From the NCBI GenBank assembly GCA_047921175.1, contig JBLRWQ010000009.1, positions 1-60,003 of the forward strand: a stretch of DNA of 60,003 nucleotides, given 5' to 3'. Both the position numbers and the translations under genes were made by a program. This document shows, piece after piece, positions 16,946 to 28,620 of the stretch. This DNA is from T1Sed10-7 sp047921175 (GTDB taxonomy: Bacteria; Actinomycetota; Nitriliruptoria; Nitriliruptorales; Nitriliruptoraceae). Positions within the stretch are counted from its first letter, which is position 1; every line of letters begins with the position of its first letter. A model generated the notes under the pieces. That model searched no databases. It was given only the letters and a program-made list of their open reading frames with translations, and was not told the origin of the DNA.

Positions 16946-16975
16946 CGGGGCCCGGTGCGCGTGCACCGGGCCCCG
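16946..16975 (-). terminator. Terminator after pgk
   Basis: Perfect 13-bp stem (CGGGGCCCGGTGC and its complement) with a GCGT loop, 21 bases past the pgk stop. Five further outer base pairs form beyond a bulge. Confidence 0.75.
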
Positions 16976-16995
16976 AGGTCGTCCGTGCGACGGCG

Positions 16996-18192
16996 CTAGG
17001 TCCTGAGCGCCACCACACCCGGCAGCTCCTTGCCCTCGAGCAGCTCGAGGGAGGCGCCACCACCGGTGGAGACGTGGTCGACCTGGTCGTCGAGCCCGAA
17101 GGCCCGGATGGCCGCGGCGGAGTCCCCGCCGCCGACCACCGTGAAGGCCGAGGTGGCCGCGATGGCCGCAGCGACGGTCCGGGTGCCGGCCGCGAAGGCC
17201 TCCCACTCGAACACGCCCATCGGCCCGTTCCAGAACACGCTGCCGGCCCCCTCGATCGCGGCCGCGTACGCGGCGGCCGTGTCCGGGCCGATATCGAGCC
17301 CCATCTGGTCCGCGGGCATCTCGGCTACGGGCACGGTGGTCGCGGCGGCGTCCTCCGCGAACGCACCCGCCACGACGACGTCGGTCGGCAGCAGCACGTC
17401 GACGCCCCGCTCGCGCGCGGCGGTGACGAGCCGGCCGACCGTGTCGACCTGGTCCTCCTCGACCCGGGAGGCGCCGACATCGACGCCCTCGGCGACCAGG
17501 AAGGTGAAGGCCATGGCCCCACCGACCGCGATCGCGTCCACGCGCTCGAGCAGGTTCTCCAGCACGGTCAGCTTGTCGCTGACCTTGGCGCCGCCGAGCA
17601 CGGCCACGTAGGGCCGGGCCGGGTCCTCGAGCAGGCCGCCCAGCACGTCGAGCTCACGCTCGAGCAGCAGGCCGGCGTAGCCGGGGATCCGGGCGGGGAT
17701 GCCCGAGATCGAGGCATGCGCCCGGTGCGAGGCGCCGAACGCGTCGTCCACGTAGACGTCGGCCATGGCGGCCAGGGCGTCGGCGAAGGCGTCGTCGTTC
17801 TTGGTCTCGCCCGGGTCCCAACGCAGGTTCTCGAGCAACAGGACCTGCCCGGGCAGAAGCGCCGCCGCCTTCGCGGTGGCGTCCGGCCCGACCACGTCGG
17901 AGGCGGTCAGCACGTCCGTGGATAGGAGCTCCTGCAGACGCGTGCCGACCGCGGCCATCGAGGACGCCGGATCCGGCGCCCCCTTCGGCCGACCCAGGTG
18001 CGAGGCCACGATGACCTTCGCACCCTGGTCGAGCAGCGCCCGCAGGGTCGGCACCGACGACTGCACGCGCAGGTCGTCGGTGATCGCCCCATCGCGGAGA
18101 GGGACGTTCAGGTCCGCGCGGACGAAGACCGTCTTCCCCTCGGCGTCGAGGTCCGGCAAGGTCCGGACCCCCGCGAGCAGCTCGGATGTCAC
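16996..18192 (-). CDS. pgk: Phosphoglycerate kinase
   Basis: Glycolytic kinase moving phosphate between 1,3-bisphosphoglycerate and ADP; 398 residues, normal length. N-terminal substrate domain with VFVRADLNVPL and the HLGRPKG block; the nucleotide domain has GGAKVSDKL and ends with the GGGDSAAA and STGGGASLELLEGK motifs. The GTG at 18192 overlaps the gap stop by 4 bases (GTGA), giving tight coupling with gap. The frame continues upstream within gap but without homology. Confidence 0.97.
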   Translation of the reverse strand: MTSELLAGVRTLPDLDAEGKTVFVRADLNVPLRDGAITDDLRVQSSVPTLRALLDQGAKVIVASHLGRPKGAPDPASSMAAVGTRLQELLSTDVLTASDVVGPDATAKAAALLPGQVLLLENLRWDPGETKNDDAFADALAAMADVYVDDAFGASHRAHASISGIPARIPGYAGLLLERELDVLGGLLEDPARPYVAVLGGAKVSDKLTVLENLLERVDAIAVGGAMAFTFLVAEGVDVGASRVEEDQVDTVGRLVTAARERGVDVLLPTDVVVAGAFAEDAAATTVPVAEMPADQMGLDIGPDTAAAYAAAIEGAGSVFWNGPMGVFEWEAFAAGTRTVAAAIAATSAFTVVGGGDSAAAIRAFGLDDQVDHVSTGGGASLELLEGKELPGVVALRT

Positions 18193-19193
18193 AGCCTGTC
18201 CCCCACGAACTTGGTGAAGTCGGCCAGACGGGTCGAGTAGCCCATCTCGTTGTCGTACCAGCCGAGCACCTTGACCATCTTGCCCGCCGCGATGGTCACG
18301 CCGGAGTCGAAGATGCACGAGTGGGGGTTGCCGATGATGTCAACGGAGACGATCGGGTCCTCGGTGTACTCGAGGATGCCCTGGAGCGGCCCGTCAGCGG
18401 CGGCCTTCAGCGCGGCGTTGACCTCCTCCTTGGTGACCTCCTGGGAGAGCAGCAGGGTGAGGTCGGTCGCGGAACCCGACGGGACCGGCACGCGCATGGC
18501 GTACCCGTCGAGGCGACCCTTCATCTCCGGCAGCGCCAGTGCGGTCGCCTTCGCGGCGCCCGTGGTGGTCGGCACCATGGAGATCGCGGCCGCACGCGCA
18601 CGCCGCGGGTCCCGGTGGGGCGCGTCGTGGATGTTCTGGTCGCCGGTGTAGGCGTGGATCGTGGTCATCAGACCCTGCTCGATACCGAACGCGTCGTGGA
18701 TGACCTTGGCCATCGGGACCACCGAGTTGGTGGTGCAGGAGGCCATGGAGATGACGTCCATCGTGGCCGAGTCGTACTCGTCCTCGTTGGCACCCATGAC
18801 GATGGTCTTGTCCTCGCCCTTCGCGGGGGCGGAGATGATGACCTTCTTCGCACCCGCCTCGAGGTGCTTGGCGGCGGCGTCGCGCTGGGTGAAGAAGCCG
18901 GTCGACTCGACCACGACCTCGACGCCCAGGTCGCTCCACGGCAGGCTGGCCGGGTCGCGCTCCGAGAGGACCGTGATGGGCTTGCCGTTGACGATGATGC
19001 TGTCGCCGTCCACCTCGACGGTGCCGTCGAAGCGGCCGTGCACGCTGTCGTACTTGAGCAGCATCGCCAGCGCGGTGGTGTCGGTCAGGTCGTTGACCGC
19101 CACGATGTCGAGATCGATGTCGTTCTTGAGGGTGGCACGCAGGAAGTTGCGGCCGATGCGGCCGAAGCCGTTGATGGCGACCTTCACGGACAT
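18189..19193 (-). CDS. gap: Glyceraldehyde-3-phosphate dehydrogenase, class I
   Basis: Converts glyceraldehyde 3-phosphate, NAD(P)+ and phosphate to 1,3-bisphosphoglycerate. 334 residues from the ATG at 19193, preceded by a GGGAG site. The Rossmann N-terminus reads VKVAINGFGRIGRNFLRA, the catalytic Cys153 lies in ASCTTNS, and the catalytic His is in the TTIHAYTGDQ block. The longer frame up to 19367 is rejected because homology starts at MSVKVAING. First gene of the gap-pgk operon. Confidence 0.97.
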   Translation of the reverse strand: MSVKVAINGFGRIGRNFLRATLKNDIDLDIVAVNDLTDTTALAMLLKYDSVHGRFDGTVEVDGDSIIVNGKPITVLSERDPASLPWSDLGVEVVVESTGFFTQRDAAAKHLEAGAKKVIISAPAKGEDKTIVMGANEDEYDSATMDVISMASCTTNSVVPMAKVIHDAFGIEQGLMTTIHAYTGDQNIHDAPHRDPRRARAAAISMVPTTTGAAKATALALPEMKGRLDGYAMRVPVPSGSATDLTLLLSQEVTKEEVNAALKAAADGPLQGILEYTEDPIVSVDIIGNPHSCIFDSGVTIAAGKMVKVLGWYDNEMGYSTRLADFTKFVGDRL

Positions 19194-19383
19194 GTGGGAA
19201 CTCCCGTTCGCTGGGGTGAGTGGTGTCCGATGCATGGTCCGGCGGAGCCGATGAGGGCCCCGCTGACCGGTGCCAGGGAGCGGTCCGCGGGGGACCACGA
19301 CCCGGTCTCGCGCTGGGTCCGGCATGGCGGCTGCCGTGCGTCCCGCGCTCACGGTCGACCCTAGCACCGCCCTCGGCCGCAGG

Positions 19384-20346
19384 TCAGGGGTCCCTCGGTT
19401 CCCCTTCGTCGGTGGTCAGGCCCTTGCCGAGCGCGTCCAGACGGCGCAGTCGCCGGTGCACCGCGGACCTGCCGACCGGCGGATCCAGCAGCTCCCCGAG
19501 CTCGCGCAAGGAGGCCTCGGGGTTGGCCAGGCGGGCGAGCGCCACGTCCCGCAGCTCCGCTTCCAGGGCCTCCCAGCCGTACCGCGCCACCGCTCGCTCC
19601 ACCGCAGCGACCTGGGACGCGCTGGCGGAGATCGTGCGGGCGAGGTTGGCCCGGTCGGCGTTGGCCAGCCGGGTCGCCTCCCCGCGGACCTCGCGCCGCA
19701 GCTGCTGCTCCTCGAGGGCCAGGTAGGCGGTCGAGGCACCGGCCCGGGCCAGCAGGTCGGCGATGCGCCGCCCCGACTTGAGCACGACCCGCACCGGACC
19801 GGTCGCCGGCACGCTGGCCCCCGGTCCCACCACGGCGGTGACGACCTCGGCCAACTGGGCGGCCGTGCCGCGGTCACGGACGCGGATCTCCAGGTGCGCG
19901 GACCGCCCGGGACCCGAGACCGACCCGGCACCGAGCAGCGCACCGCGCAGCAGCGCGACCCGCTCCCCCGGCAGCAGGCCCGCCGGGAGGTCCGGGACGA
20001 GGTGCCCGTGTCCGTCCACCACCCCGAGGTCACGGACCAGGCGTCCGGCCCCGTCGGTGACCACGACGCCGTAGCGCGCGCGATGCCGGACGCCGTCCGG
20101 TGCCCGGACCTTGAGCGCGGGTCGGACCCGGTACCGCCGCAACACCAGCGCGTGCGTGCGCCGGGCGACGGCCCCCGAGGCGGTCTCGATCGCCACGACG
20201 GGGGTGGGCTCGGGCCCACCGCGCACGGTCAGCGTGGCGGCGGTCCGCACCAGCCCGATCAGCTCCGCACGGACCTCGACGCCCGTCCCGATCGGCAGGT
20301 GCGCCAGCTCCTGGCGGACCGCCTCGGTGAACGACGACCCGGACAC
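19384..20346 (-). CDS. whiA: DNA-binding protein WhiA
   Basis: Sporulation/cell-division regulator conserved in Gram-positives, where it works with WhiB in actinobacteria; also present in non-sporulators. 320 residues from GTG 20346 (VSGSSFTEAVRQEL), the family N-terminus. A degenerate LAGLIDADG-type domain is followed by the C-terminal helix-turn-helix (SLRELGELLDPPVGRSAVHRRLRRL, in two parts). It starts 4 bases after the yvcK stop. The whiA-yvcK-rapZ-uvrC order read in reverse is the standard actinobacterial one. Confidence 0.95.
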   Translation of the reverse strand: MSGSSFTEAVRQELAHLPIGTGVEVRAELIGLVRTAATLTVRGGPEPTPVVAIETASGAVARRTHALVLRRYRVRPALKVRAPDGVRHRARYGVVVTDGAGRLVRDLGVVDGHGHLVPDLPAGLLPGERVALLRGALLGAGSVSGPGRSAHLEIRVRDRGTAAQLAEVVTAVVGPGASVPATGPVRVVLKSGRRIADLLARAGASTAYLALEEQQLRREVRGEATRLANADRANLARTISASASQVAAVERAVARYGWEALEAELRDVALARLANPEASLRELGELLDPPVGRSAVHRRLRRLDALGKGLTTDEGEPRDP

Positions 20347-20350
20347 CGGC

Positions 20351-21265
20351 TCACCCCAGTCGGGCGAGGGCGGCGGCCAGCGCCGCGGGATCGTGCCCGT
20401 CCGCTGCGTCGAGCAGGTCCGCGCGGACGACGCGGGCCACGCGGTCCTCGAGCACGGCGCCGTCGTCCAGGGCACGGCCTGGCCCGCGGGGCGCCGGGCC
20501 GGCATGCACGATGAGCGCGTCGAGGTGGAGCCCGGGGACGTGCGCCTGCAGGGCATCCAGATGCTCAGCCAGGCTCATGCCCTCGGTCTCCCCCGGCTGC
20601 TCGCGCAGGTTGGCGACCAGTACCGTCGGCGCCGTCGCCGCCACGACCGCCGCAGCAAGCTGCGGGACGAGCAGGTTCGGCAGCAGGCTGGTGTACAGCG
20701 AGCCGGGTCCGAGCACGAGCAGATCGGCGCTCGACACCGCGTCCAGCGCCGCCGGGGTCGCCGCTGGCACGGACGGTTCCAGCCAGACGCGCTCGAGCCG
20801 GGTCGTCACCGCGATAGCGGCCTGCCCGCTGATCCCGCCCGTGGCGCTGCGGGCGTGCAGGGTGACCGCCTCGCTCGTGCAGGGCAGCACCCGGCCCGAC
20901 ACCCCGAGGTGCAGGGCGAGCTCGTCCAGCGCCGCGACGAGATCACCGTCGTGGAGGTCCTGGAGCGCGACGAGCACGAGGTTGCCGAGCGCGTGGCCCT
21001 CCAGCTCCCCGCGGGCGAACCGGTACCCGAGCACCTCCGCGAGCCGCTCCCGCTGCCCCAACGCGCTCAGCGCCATGCGGAGATCCCCCGGTGGGACGAC
21101 GTCGAGATCACGTCGCAGCCGGCCAGAGGAGCCGCCGTCGTCGGCGACGGACACGATCGCGATCACCTCGTCGGCGACCGACCGGAGCGCCGCCAGGCTG
21201 CGGGACAGCCCGTGCCCGCCACCGAGCGCGACGGCGCGACGCACGCGGTGCCCGGCGGTACTCAC
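20351..21265 (-). CDS. yvcK: Gluconeogenesis factor YvcK/CofD-like protein
   Basis: YvcK family, binds UDP-sugars and affects cell shape and carbon use in other Gram-positives; 304 residues. The N-terminal nucleotide loop is VALGGGHGLSRSLAAL, followed by VSVADDGGSSGRLRRD and the PPGDLRMALSAL block; later LLVLGPGSLYTSLLPNLLV. The GTG at 21265 overlaps the rapZ stop by 4 bases (GTGA). The frame continues upstream inside rapZ without homology. Confidence 0.94.
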   Translation of the reverse strand: MSTAGHRVRRAVALGGGHGLSRSLAALRSVADEVIAIVSVADDGGSSGRLRRDLDVVPPGDLRMALSALGQRERLAEVLGYRFARGELEGHALGNLVLVALQDLHDGDLVAALDELALHLGVSGRVLPCTSEAVTLHARSATGGISGQAAIAVTTRLERVWLEPSVPAATPAALDAVSSADLLVLGPGSLYTSLLPNLLVPQLAAAVVAATAPTVLVANLREQPGETEGMSLAEHLDALQAHVPGLHLDALIVHAGPAPRGPGRALDDGAVLEDRVARVVRADLLDAADGHDPAALAAALARLG

Positions 21266-22188
21266 TCCGCACCGAGGTCGCGGTGCTTGACCTCGACGGG
21301 CAGGTCGAAGGTCTCCCGGAGGTAGCGCCCGAACCGCTCCGACAGGGCCACCGAGCGGTGCTTGCCACCGGTGCACCCGATCGCGATCGTCAGGTAGCGC
21401 TTGCCCTCGGTCACGTAGCCCGGCACGACGATGTCGAGCAGACGCTCGACCGCCTCGACGAAGGGCCCGGTCGCGGGCTGCCCGAACACGTAGTCCCGCA
21501 CCCGGTCGTCGCGTCCGGTGTAGCCGCGCAGCTCCGCGACCCAGTGCGGGTTGGGGAGGAAGCGCACGTCGAGGAGCAGGTCCGCCTCCCGCGGGCTCCC
21601 GCGCTTGAACCCGAAGGAGACCACGTCGATCCTGAGCGGTGCCGAGGTGCGCTCGTCCACGAGCTCGAGCACCCGCTCACGCAGCTCGTGCACGTTGAGG
21701 TCGCTGGTGTCGATGATCAGGTCGGCCTGGCCGCGAAGCTCCGCGAGCTGGTCCCGCTCGGCCCGGATCCCGGCCAGGACACCGGCCTCCGAGGCGGCGG
21801 GATGCCGCCGTCGGGTCTCCTCGAAACGGCGGATCAGCGCCTCCTCGTCGGCATCGAGGAACAGCACGCGCACGTCGGCCTCGCTGCGCCGCAGGTCCCG
21901 GATCACCTCGACGAGATGGTCGAAGAACTGCCGTCCACGCACATCGGCGACCACCGCCAGCCGGCTGACCGACGAGCCTGGCGCGAAGGCCAGCTCCGTG
22001 ACCCGCTCGATCAGCGGTGGCGGGAGGTTGTCGATCACGAACCAGCCGAGGTCCTCCACCGCGTTCGATGCGGTCGACCGGCCGGCGCCCGACAGCCCGG
22101 TGATGATCAGGATGTGCGGCCGCTGGGCCTCCACGTCGCTGACCGCGCCGCCCCGTCGGGCGAGGTCGCCGGGCTGGTCCGCGGTCAC
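21262..22188 (-). CDS. rapZ: RNase adapter protein RapZ (YvcJ family nucleotide-binding protein)
   Basis: P-loop protein, 308 residues from GTG 22188. The Walker A-like loop is GLSGAGRST (residues 31-39) with Arg instead of Lys, as seen in actinobacterial members. Conserved LGWFVIDNLPP and the C-terminal domain with AIGCTGGKHRSVALSER follow. In enterobacteria RapZ controls glmZ sRNA decay; its role in actinobacteria is unclear. GTGA overlaps at both ends (with uvrC and yvcK) make uvrC-rapZ-yvcK one coupled unit. A second GTG 15 codons in would give a family-length start too. Confidence 0.93.
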   Translation of the reverse strand: MTADQPGDLARRGGAVSDVEAQRPHILIITGLSGAGRSTASNAVEDLGWFVIDNLPPPLIERVTELAFAPGSSVSRLAVVADVRGRQFFDHLVEVIRDLRRSEADVRVLFLDADEEALIRRFEETRRRHPAASEAGVLAGIRAERDQLAELRGQADLIIDTSDLNVHELRERVLELVDERTSAPLRIDVVSFGFKRGSPREADLLLDVRFLPNPHWVAELRGYTGRDDRVRDYVFGQPATGPFVEAVERLLDIVVPGYVTEGKRYLTIAIGCTGGKHRSVALSERFGRYLRETFDLPVEVKHRDLGAE

Positions 22189-24110
22189 GTCGCCTCCTCG
22201 TCCGTGCTCGCCGGGGCCAGGTGCGTGTGGACCCGCTCCGCCAGGGTAGGCGACATCCCGTGCACCGCGGCCAGCTCCGCCACGCCGGCACGCCGGATCG
22301 CGGCGACGGATCCGAACTGCTTCAGCAGGGCCGCCCGTCGGGTCGGTCCGATGCCCGGGACCTCGTCCAGCGCCGAGGTGGTGAGCGCCGTCCGTCGGCG
22401 CGTGCGCTGGTAGCCGACCGCGAAGCGGTGCGCCTCGTCCCGCAACCGCTGCAACAGGTACAGCGCCTCGGAGCCGCGCGGCAGCACCACCGGGCGGGAG
22501 CGGTCGGGCAGGTACACCTCCTCGAAGCGCTTGGCGAGCGCCACGGCCGCCACGTCCTCGACACCGGCGGCGGTGATGCCGCCGCGTGCCGCGGCGAGCT
22601 GGCCCGGCCCGCCGTCGATCACCACCAGGTTCGGCGGGTAGGCGAAGCGTCCCCGCTCCTCGCGCTCGGCGAGCGGTTGGGCCTGCTGCTCGACCAGCCG
22701 GGTGAAACGTCGGGTCAGCACCTCGCGCATCGCCTGGTAGTCGTCGTTGGTGTCCACGCTGAGCTTGAAGCGCCGGTACTCGCCCTTGCGCGGCAGCCCG
22801 TCCTCGAACACCACCATGGACCCCACCACCTCGGTCCCGCCGAGGTGGCTGATGTCGTAGCACTCGATGCGCAGGGGGGCGTCCTCGAGCCCGAGGGCGT
22901 CCTGGAGCTCCTTCAGCGCCCTCGAGCGCGCGTCGAAGTCCCCGGCCCGCTGCAGGCGGGTGCGTTGGAAGGCCTCGCGGGCGTTGTCCTCGACGGTGCG
23001 CAGCAGGTCCCGCTTCGGGCCACGCCGGGGCACGTGGAAGCGCACCCGGCGGGTCGGGCGCCCGCGCTGGCCCGAGCGAGAGGCGGCGCGCTGCTCCCCG
23101 AGCAGGGTGGCCAGCGCCTCCGCGTCGTCGGGCTCCTCCGGTAGCAGCACGGTCGGCGGGATCTCGTCCGGGCGCTCCGCGTAGAGCTGGAGCAGGAACG
23201 AGGTCAGCAGCGCCGGCGTGCTGAGCGGCTCGACCTTGTCGACGCTCCAGCCCTTGCGCCCCACGACCCGGCCACGCCGGACGAAGAAGGCCTGGATGGC
23301 CGCCTCGAGCTCGTCCTGGTGGACCGCGACGACATCGAGGTCGTCCTCCCGGTCGGAGACGACCTGCTGCTTCTCGAGCGCCCGACGGGCCGCCAGCAGC
23401 TGGTCGCGACGGCGGGCGGCCGCCTCGAACCGCAGCTCCGCCGCGGCCGCGTGCATCTCGCCCTCGAGCTGGTCGAGGACCGGTCCGGTCTCCCCGTCCA
23501 GGAAGGTCGCCATCCCGTCGACCAGCTCGCGGTGCTCCGAAGCGGACACCGCGCCGATGCACGGCCCCGCGCAGCGGTCGATGTGGTACAGCAGGCAGGC
23601 CCGTCCGGTGCGCGCGGCCCGGTCGTAGACCCCCGCCGAGCAGGTCCGCACCGGGAAGACGCGCAGCAGCAGGTCGAGGGTCTCGCGGATCGCATAGGCG
23701 TGGGCGTACGGGCCGAAACGCCGGTCCCCGTCGGCCACCCGACCCCGGGCCACCCGGGCCCGCGGGATCTCCTGCGAGGTGGTCAGCACCAGGTGCGGGT
23801 AGGACTTGTCGTCCCGGTAGCGCACGTTGTAGCGCGGCCGGTGCCGTTGTATCAACGTGTACTCGAGGTGGAGGGCCTCCACCTCGGTGTCGACGACGAT
23901 CCACTCGATCGAGCGGGCCGCCTCGAGCATCGCCCGGGTGCGGGACGCGAGGCCGGCGGGGGCCTGGAAGTACGACGCCACCCGCGAACGCAGGCTGCGG
24001 GCCTTGCCGACGTACACCACCCGACCGTCGCCGTCACGGAACAGGTAGCAGCCCGGGCTGTCCGGCACGGAGCCGGGCTCGGGGCGGAACGCGGCGGCGG
24101 GGTGGTCCAC
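22185..24110 (-). CDS. uvrC: Excinuclease ABC subunit C
   Basis: Makes both incisions in nucleotide excision repair, recruited by UvrB to damaged DNA. 641 residues. The N-terminal GIY-YIG nuclease (PGCYLFRDGDGRVVYVGKA) is followed by the UVR motif region, the RNase H-like second nuclease (CYDISHLGGTEVVGSMVVF, VIDGGPGQLAAA) and C-terminal helix-hairpin-helix repeats (VPGIGPTRRAALLKQFGS). The start is GTG at 24110. First gene of the uvrC-rapZ-yvcK-whiA group. Confidence 0.96.
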   Translation of the reverse strand: MDHPAAAFRPEPGSVPDSPGCYLFRDGDGRVVYVGKARSLRSRVASYFQAPAGLASRTRAMLEAARSIEWIVVDTEVEALHLEYTLIQRHRPRYNVRYRDDKSYPHLVLTTSQEIPRARVARGRVADGDRRFGPYAHAYAIRETLDLLLRVFPVRTCSAGVYDRAARTGRACLLYHIDRCAGPCIGAVSASEHRELVDGMATFLDGETGPVLDQLEGEMHAAAAELRFEAAARRRDQLLAARRALEKQQVVSDREDDLDVVAVHQDELEAAIQAFFVRRGRVVGRKGWSVDKVEPLSTPALLTSFLLQLYAERPDEIPPTVLLPEEPDDAEALATLLGEQRAASRSGQRGRPTRRVRFHVPRRGPKRDLLRTVEDNAREAFQRTRLQRAGDFDARSRALKELQDALGLEDAPLRIECYDISHLGGTEVVGSMVVFEDGLPRKGEYRRFKLSVDTNDDYQAMREVLTRRFTRLVEQQAQPLAEREERGRFAYPPNLVVIDGGPGQLAAARGGITAAGVEDVAAVALAKRFEEVYLPDRSRPVVLPRGSEALYLLQRLRDEAHRFAVGYQRTRRRTALTTSALDEVPGIGPTRRAALLKQFGSVAAIRRAGVAELAAVHGMSPTLAERVHTHLAPASTDEEAT

Positions 24111-24158
24111 GCGGCGAGGGTAGTGCCGAGCACACCTCGCACCGATCGCGCAGGGTCC

Positions 24159-24180
24159 TAGGATGCGGCGACAGGAGGTG
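24159..24180 (+). promoter_or_regulatory. Promoter -10-like element and ribosome-binding site of MscS gene
   Basis: TAGGAT at 24159-24164 fits an actinobacterial -10 (TAnnnT). It is followed by AGGAGGTG at 24173-24180, which decides the GTG start at 24185. No clear -35 is seen. Confidence 0.4.
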
Positions 24181-24184
24181 CATC

Positions 24185-25423
24185 GTGGTCGAGCTACTCG
24201 CGCAGGCCAGCGTCGTCGACGTCTGCGGGCCCCGTGAGGAGGCCGAACGCCTGTGCATCCTGATCTACGACCTCACCGGCAACGAGCCCCTGGCCCGGGC
24301 CGCGGACGTGGGCTCCACCGCGGTCTGGATCCTGCTGGTGGTCGTGGGCGCGGTGATCGCCACCGGACTCTCGAAGCTGCTGGTGCAGCGCTACTCCGCC
24401 CGGCTCGAGCAGCGCGTGACGCGCCGCCTCGACCAGGCGCACCAGCGCGGCGAGATCTCCGACACCCGCCGCTTCCGCACCCGACGGCTCCAGCGCCTGC
24501 AGGCCGCCTCCGGGGTCGTCCGCGGCGCGTTCGGGGTCATCATCTGGACGACCGCGCTGCTGTGGATCCTGGACCTGCTCGGCGTACCGCTGCAGCCGCT
24601 GCTGGCCGGTGCCGGCCTGGCCGGCATCGTGTTCGGCTTCGGGGCCCAGCAGCTGGTGCGTGACGTGCTGGCCGGGATCGCGATGCTGATCGAGGACCAG
24701 TACGGCGTCGGCGACTGGATCGAGGTGGATGGCCGCATCGGGGTCGTGGAGCGGGTGGGGCTGCGCTCCACCGCCTTCCGGGACGTCGACGGGGTGCTGC
24801 ACCACGTGCTCAACGGCTACATCCAGCGGGTCGGCAACCTGTCCCAGGAGTGGGCCCGCGCCACCCTGGACGTCCCCATCGCCCTGGACGCGGACATCGC
24901 GACGGCCAAGGCCGTGATCCACAAGGTCGCCACCGAGCTCGCGGCCGATCCCCTCTGGGGGCAGGACGTCATCGGTGCTCCGGAGGTCTGGGGCGTCCAG
25001 CACCACGGCCCGGACGGCGTGCGGATCCGGGTCGTGATCCCCACCAAGCCGCTGCGCAACTGGGACCTGTCACGTCAGCTGCGCGAGCGCCTCAAGTACG
25101 CCTTCGACGCGGCCGGGATCCGGATGCCGGGGCAGCTCGTCGACCTCGGTGGGCAACAGAGCGGCTACCCGGTCCTCCACCACCCGGGTGAGCAGGAGCA
25201 GCTCGTCTCGCGCCGGCACCGCGGGTTGGTCCCAGCCGACGCCACCCCGTTGGACGTCCCCGACGCCGCAGGTGCCGCCCGCGGGGAGCCCACGGACGTC
25301 ACCGACCCCGGCGCCGCAGCCGCACCGGCCCGCGCGCCGGACGGCGGCGAGGACGAGGAGCCCCCTGCGGACGCGACGATGGTGCTGCGGCTGGAGCAAG
25401 GCCCTCGTGCCAGGCCCGACTGA
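24185..25423 (+). CDS. MscS-family mechanosensitive ion channel
   Basis: Small-conductance mechanosensitive channel of the inner membrane, an emergency valve against hypo-osmotic shock; 412 residues. Membrane segments at about 40-60, 117-137 and 141-165; the last is the pore helix (PLLAGAGLAGIVFGFGAQQLVRD in two blocks), followed by the beta domain (GIAMLIEDQYGVGDWIEVDGRIGVVERVGLRST in two blocks) and the alpha/beta C-domain. A Pro/Ala/Asp-rich tail of about 90 residues extends beyond the family core. Single gene, divergent from uvrC and convergent with uvrA. It fits an organism facing changing salinity, as does the OpuC system in this window. Confidence 0.92.
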   Translation: MVELLAQASVVDVCGPREEAERLCILIYDLTGNEPLARAADVGSTAVWILLVVVGAVIATGLSKLLVQRYSARLEQRVTRRLDQAHQRGEISDTRRFRTRRLQRLQAASGVVRGAFGVIIWTTALLWILDLLGVPLQPLLAGAGLAGIVFGFGAQQLVRDVLAGIAMLIEDQYGVGDWIEVDGRIGVVERVGLRSTAFRDVDGVLHHVLNGYIQRVGNLSQEWARATLDVPIALDADIATAKAVIHKVATELAADPLWGQDVIGAPEVWGVQHHGPDGVRIRVVIPTKPLRNWDLSRQLRERLKYAFDAAGIRMPGQLVDLGGQQSGYPVLHHPGEQEQLVSRRHRGLVPADATPLDVPDAAGAARGEPTDVTDPGAAAAPARAPDGGEDEEPPADATMVLRLEQGPRARPD

Positions 25424-25425
25424 CC

Positions 25426-25461
25426 CCGACGCCGCGGCCAGCAGCGCGGTCGCGGCGTCGG
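25426..25461. terminator. Bidirectional terminator between MscS gene and uvrA
   Basis: Perfect 11-bp stem (CCGACGCCGCG and its complement) around a 14-nt loop, filling nearly all the gap between the two stops. Confidence 0.75.
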
Positions 25462-28380
<2,919 letters not shown>

Positions 28381-28620
28381 GGTGGACTCCGACAGCAGGC
28401 GGGCGTGCCCTCGCGGCGGCGGGCAGCGGGACGGGGAGACGGTGCCGACCACGAGGCTACCGAGGTGGTCCGTCCCGTCCCGGCCCGTGGATGGGTCGAA
28501 CCCCCTCCACGAGGCGCCGGGCACCTCTATGCTCGCCCAGCAACCGCACCCCGCACCCCCCAGCGACGCGGTGCCGCGCCCGACCCCGTCCACCCGCCCC
28601 CCCGAGCAAGCGAGCCCGCC

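Noticed and set aside
15157..17925. 922-codon plus-strand frame across the ABC exporter and pgk
   Set aside because: Antisense shadow; low-complexity His/Asp/Arg-rich product with no motifs.
22189..23904. Extension of rapZ through uvrC
   Set aside because: Shadow of uvrC in another frame; RapZ homology starts near the GTG at 22188.
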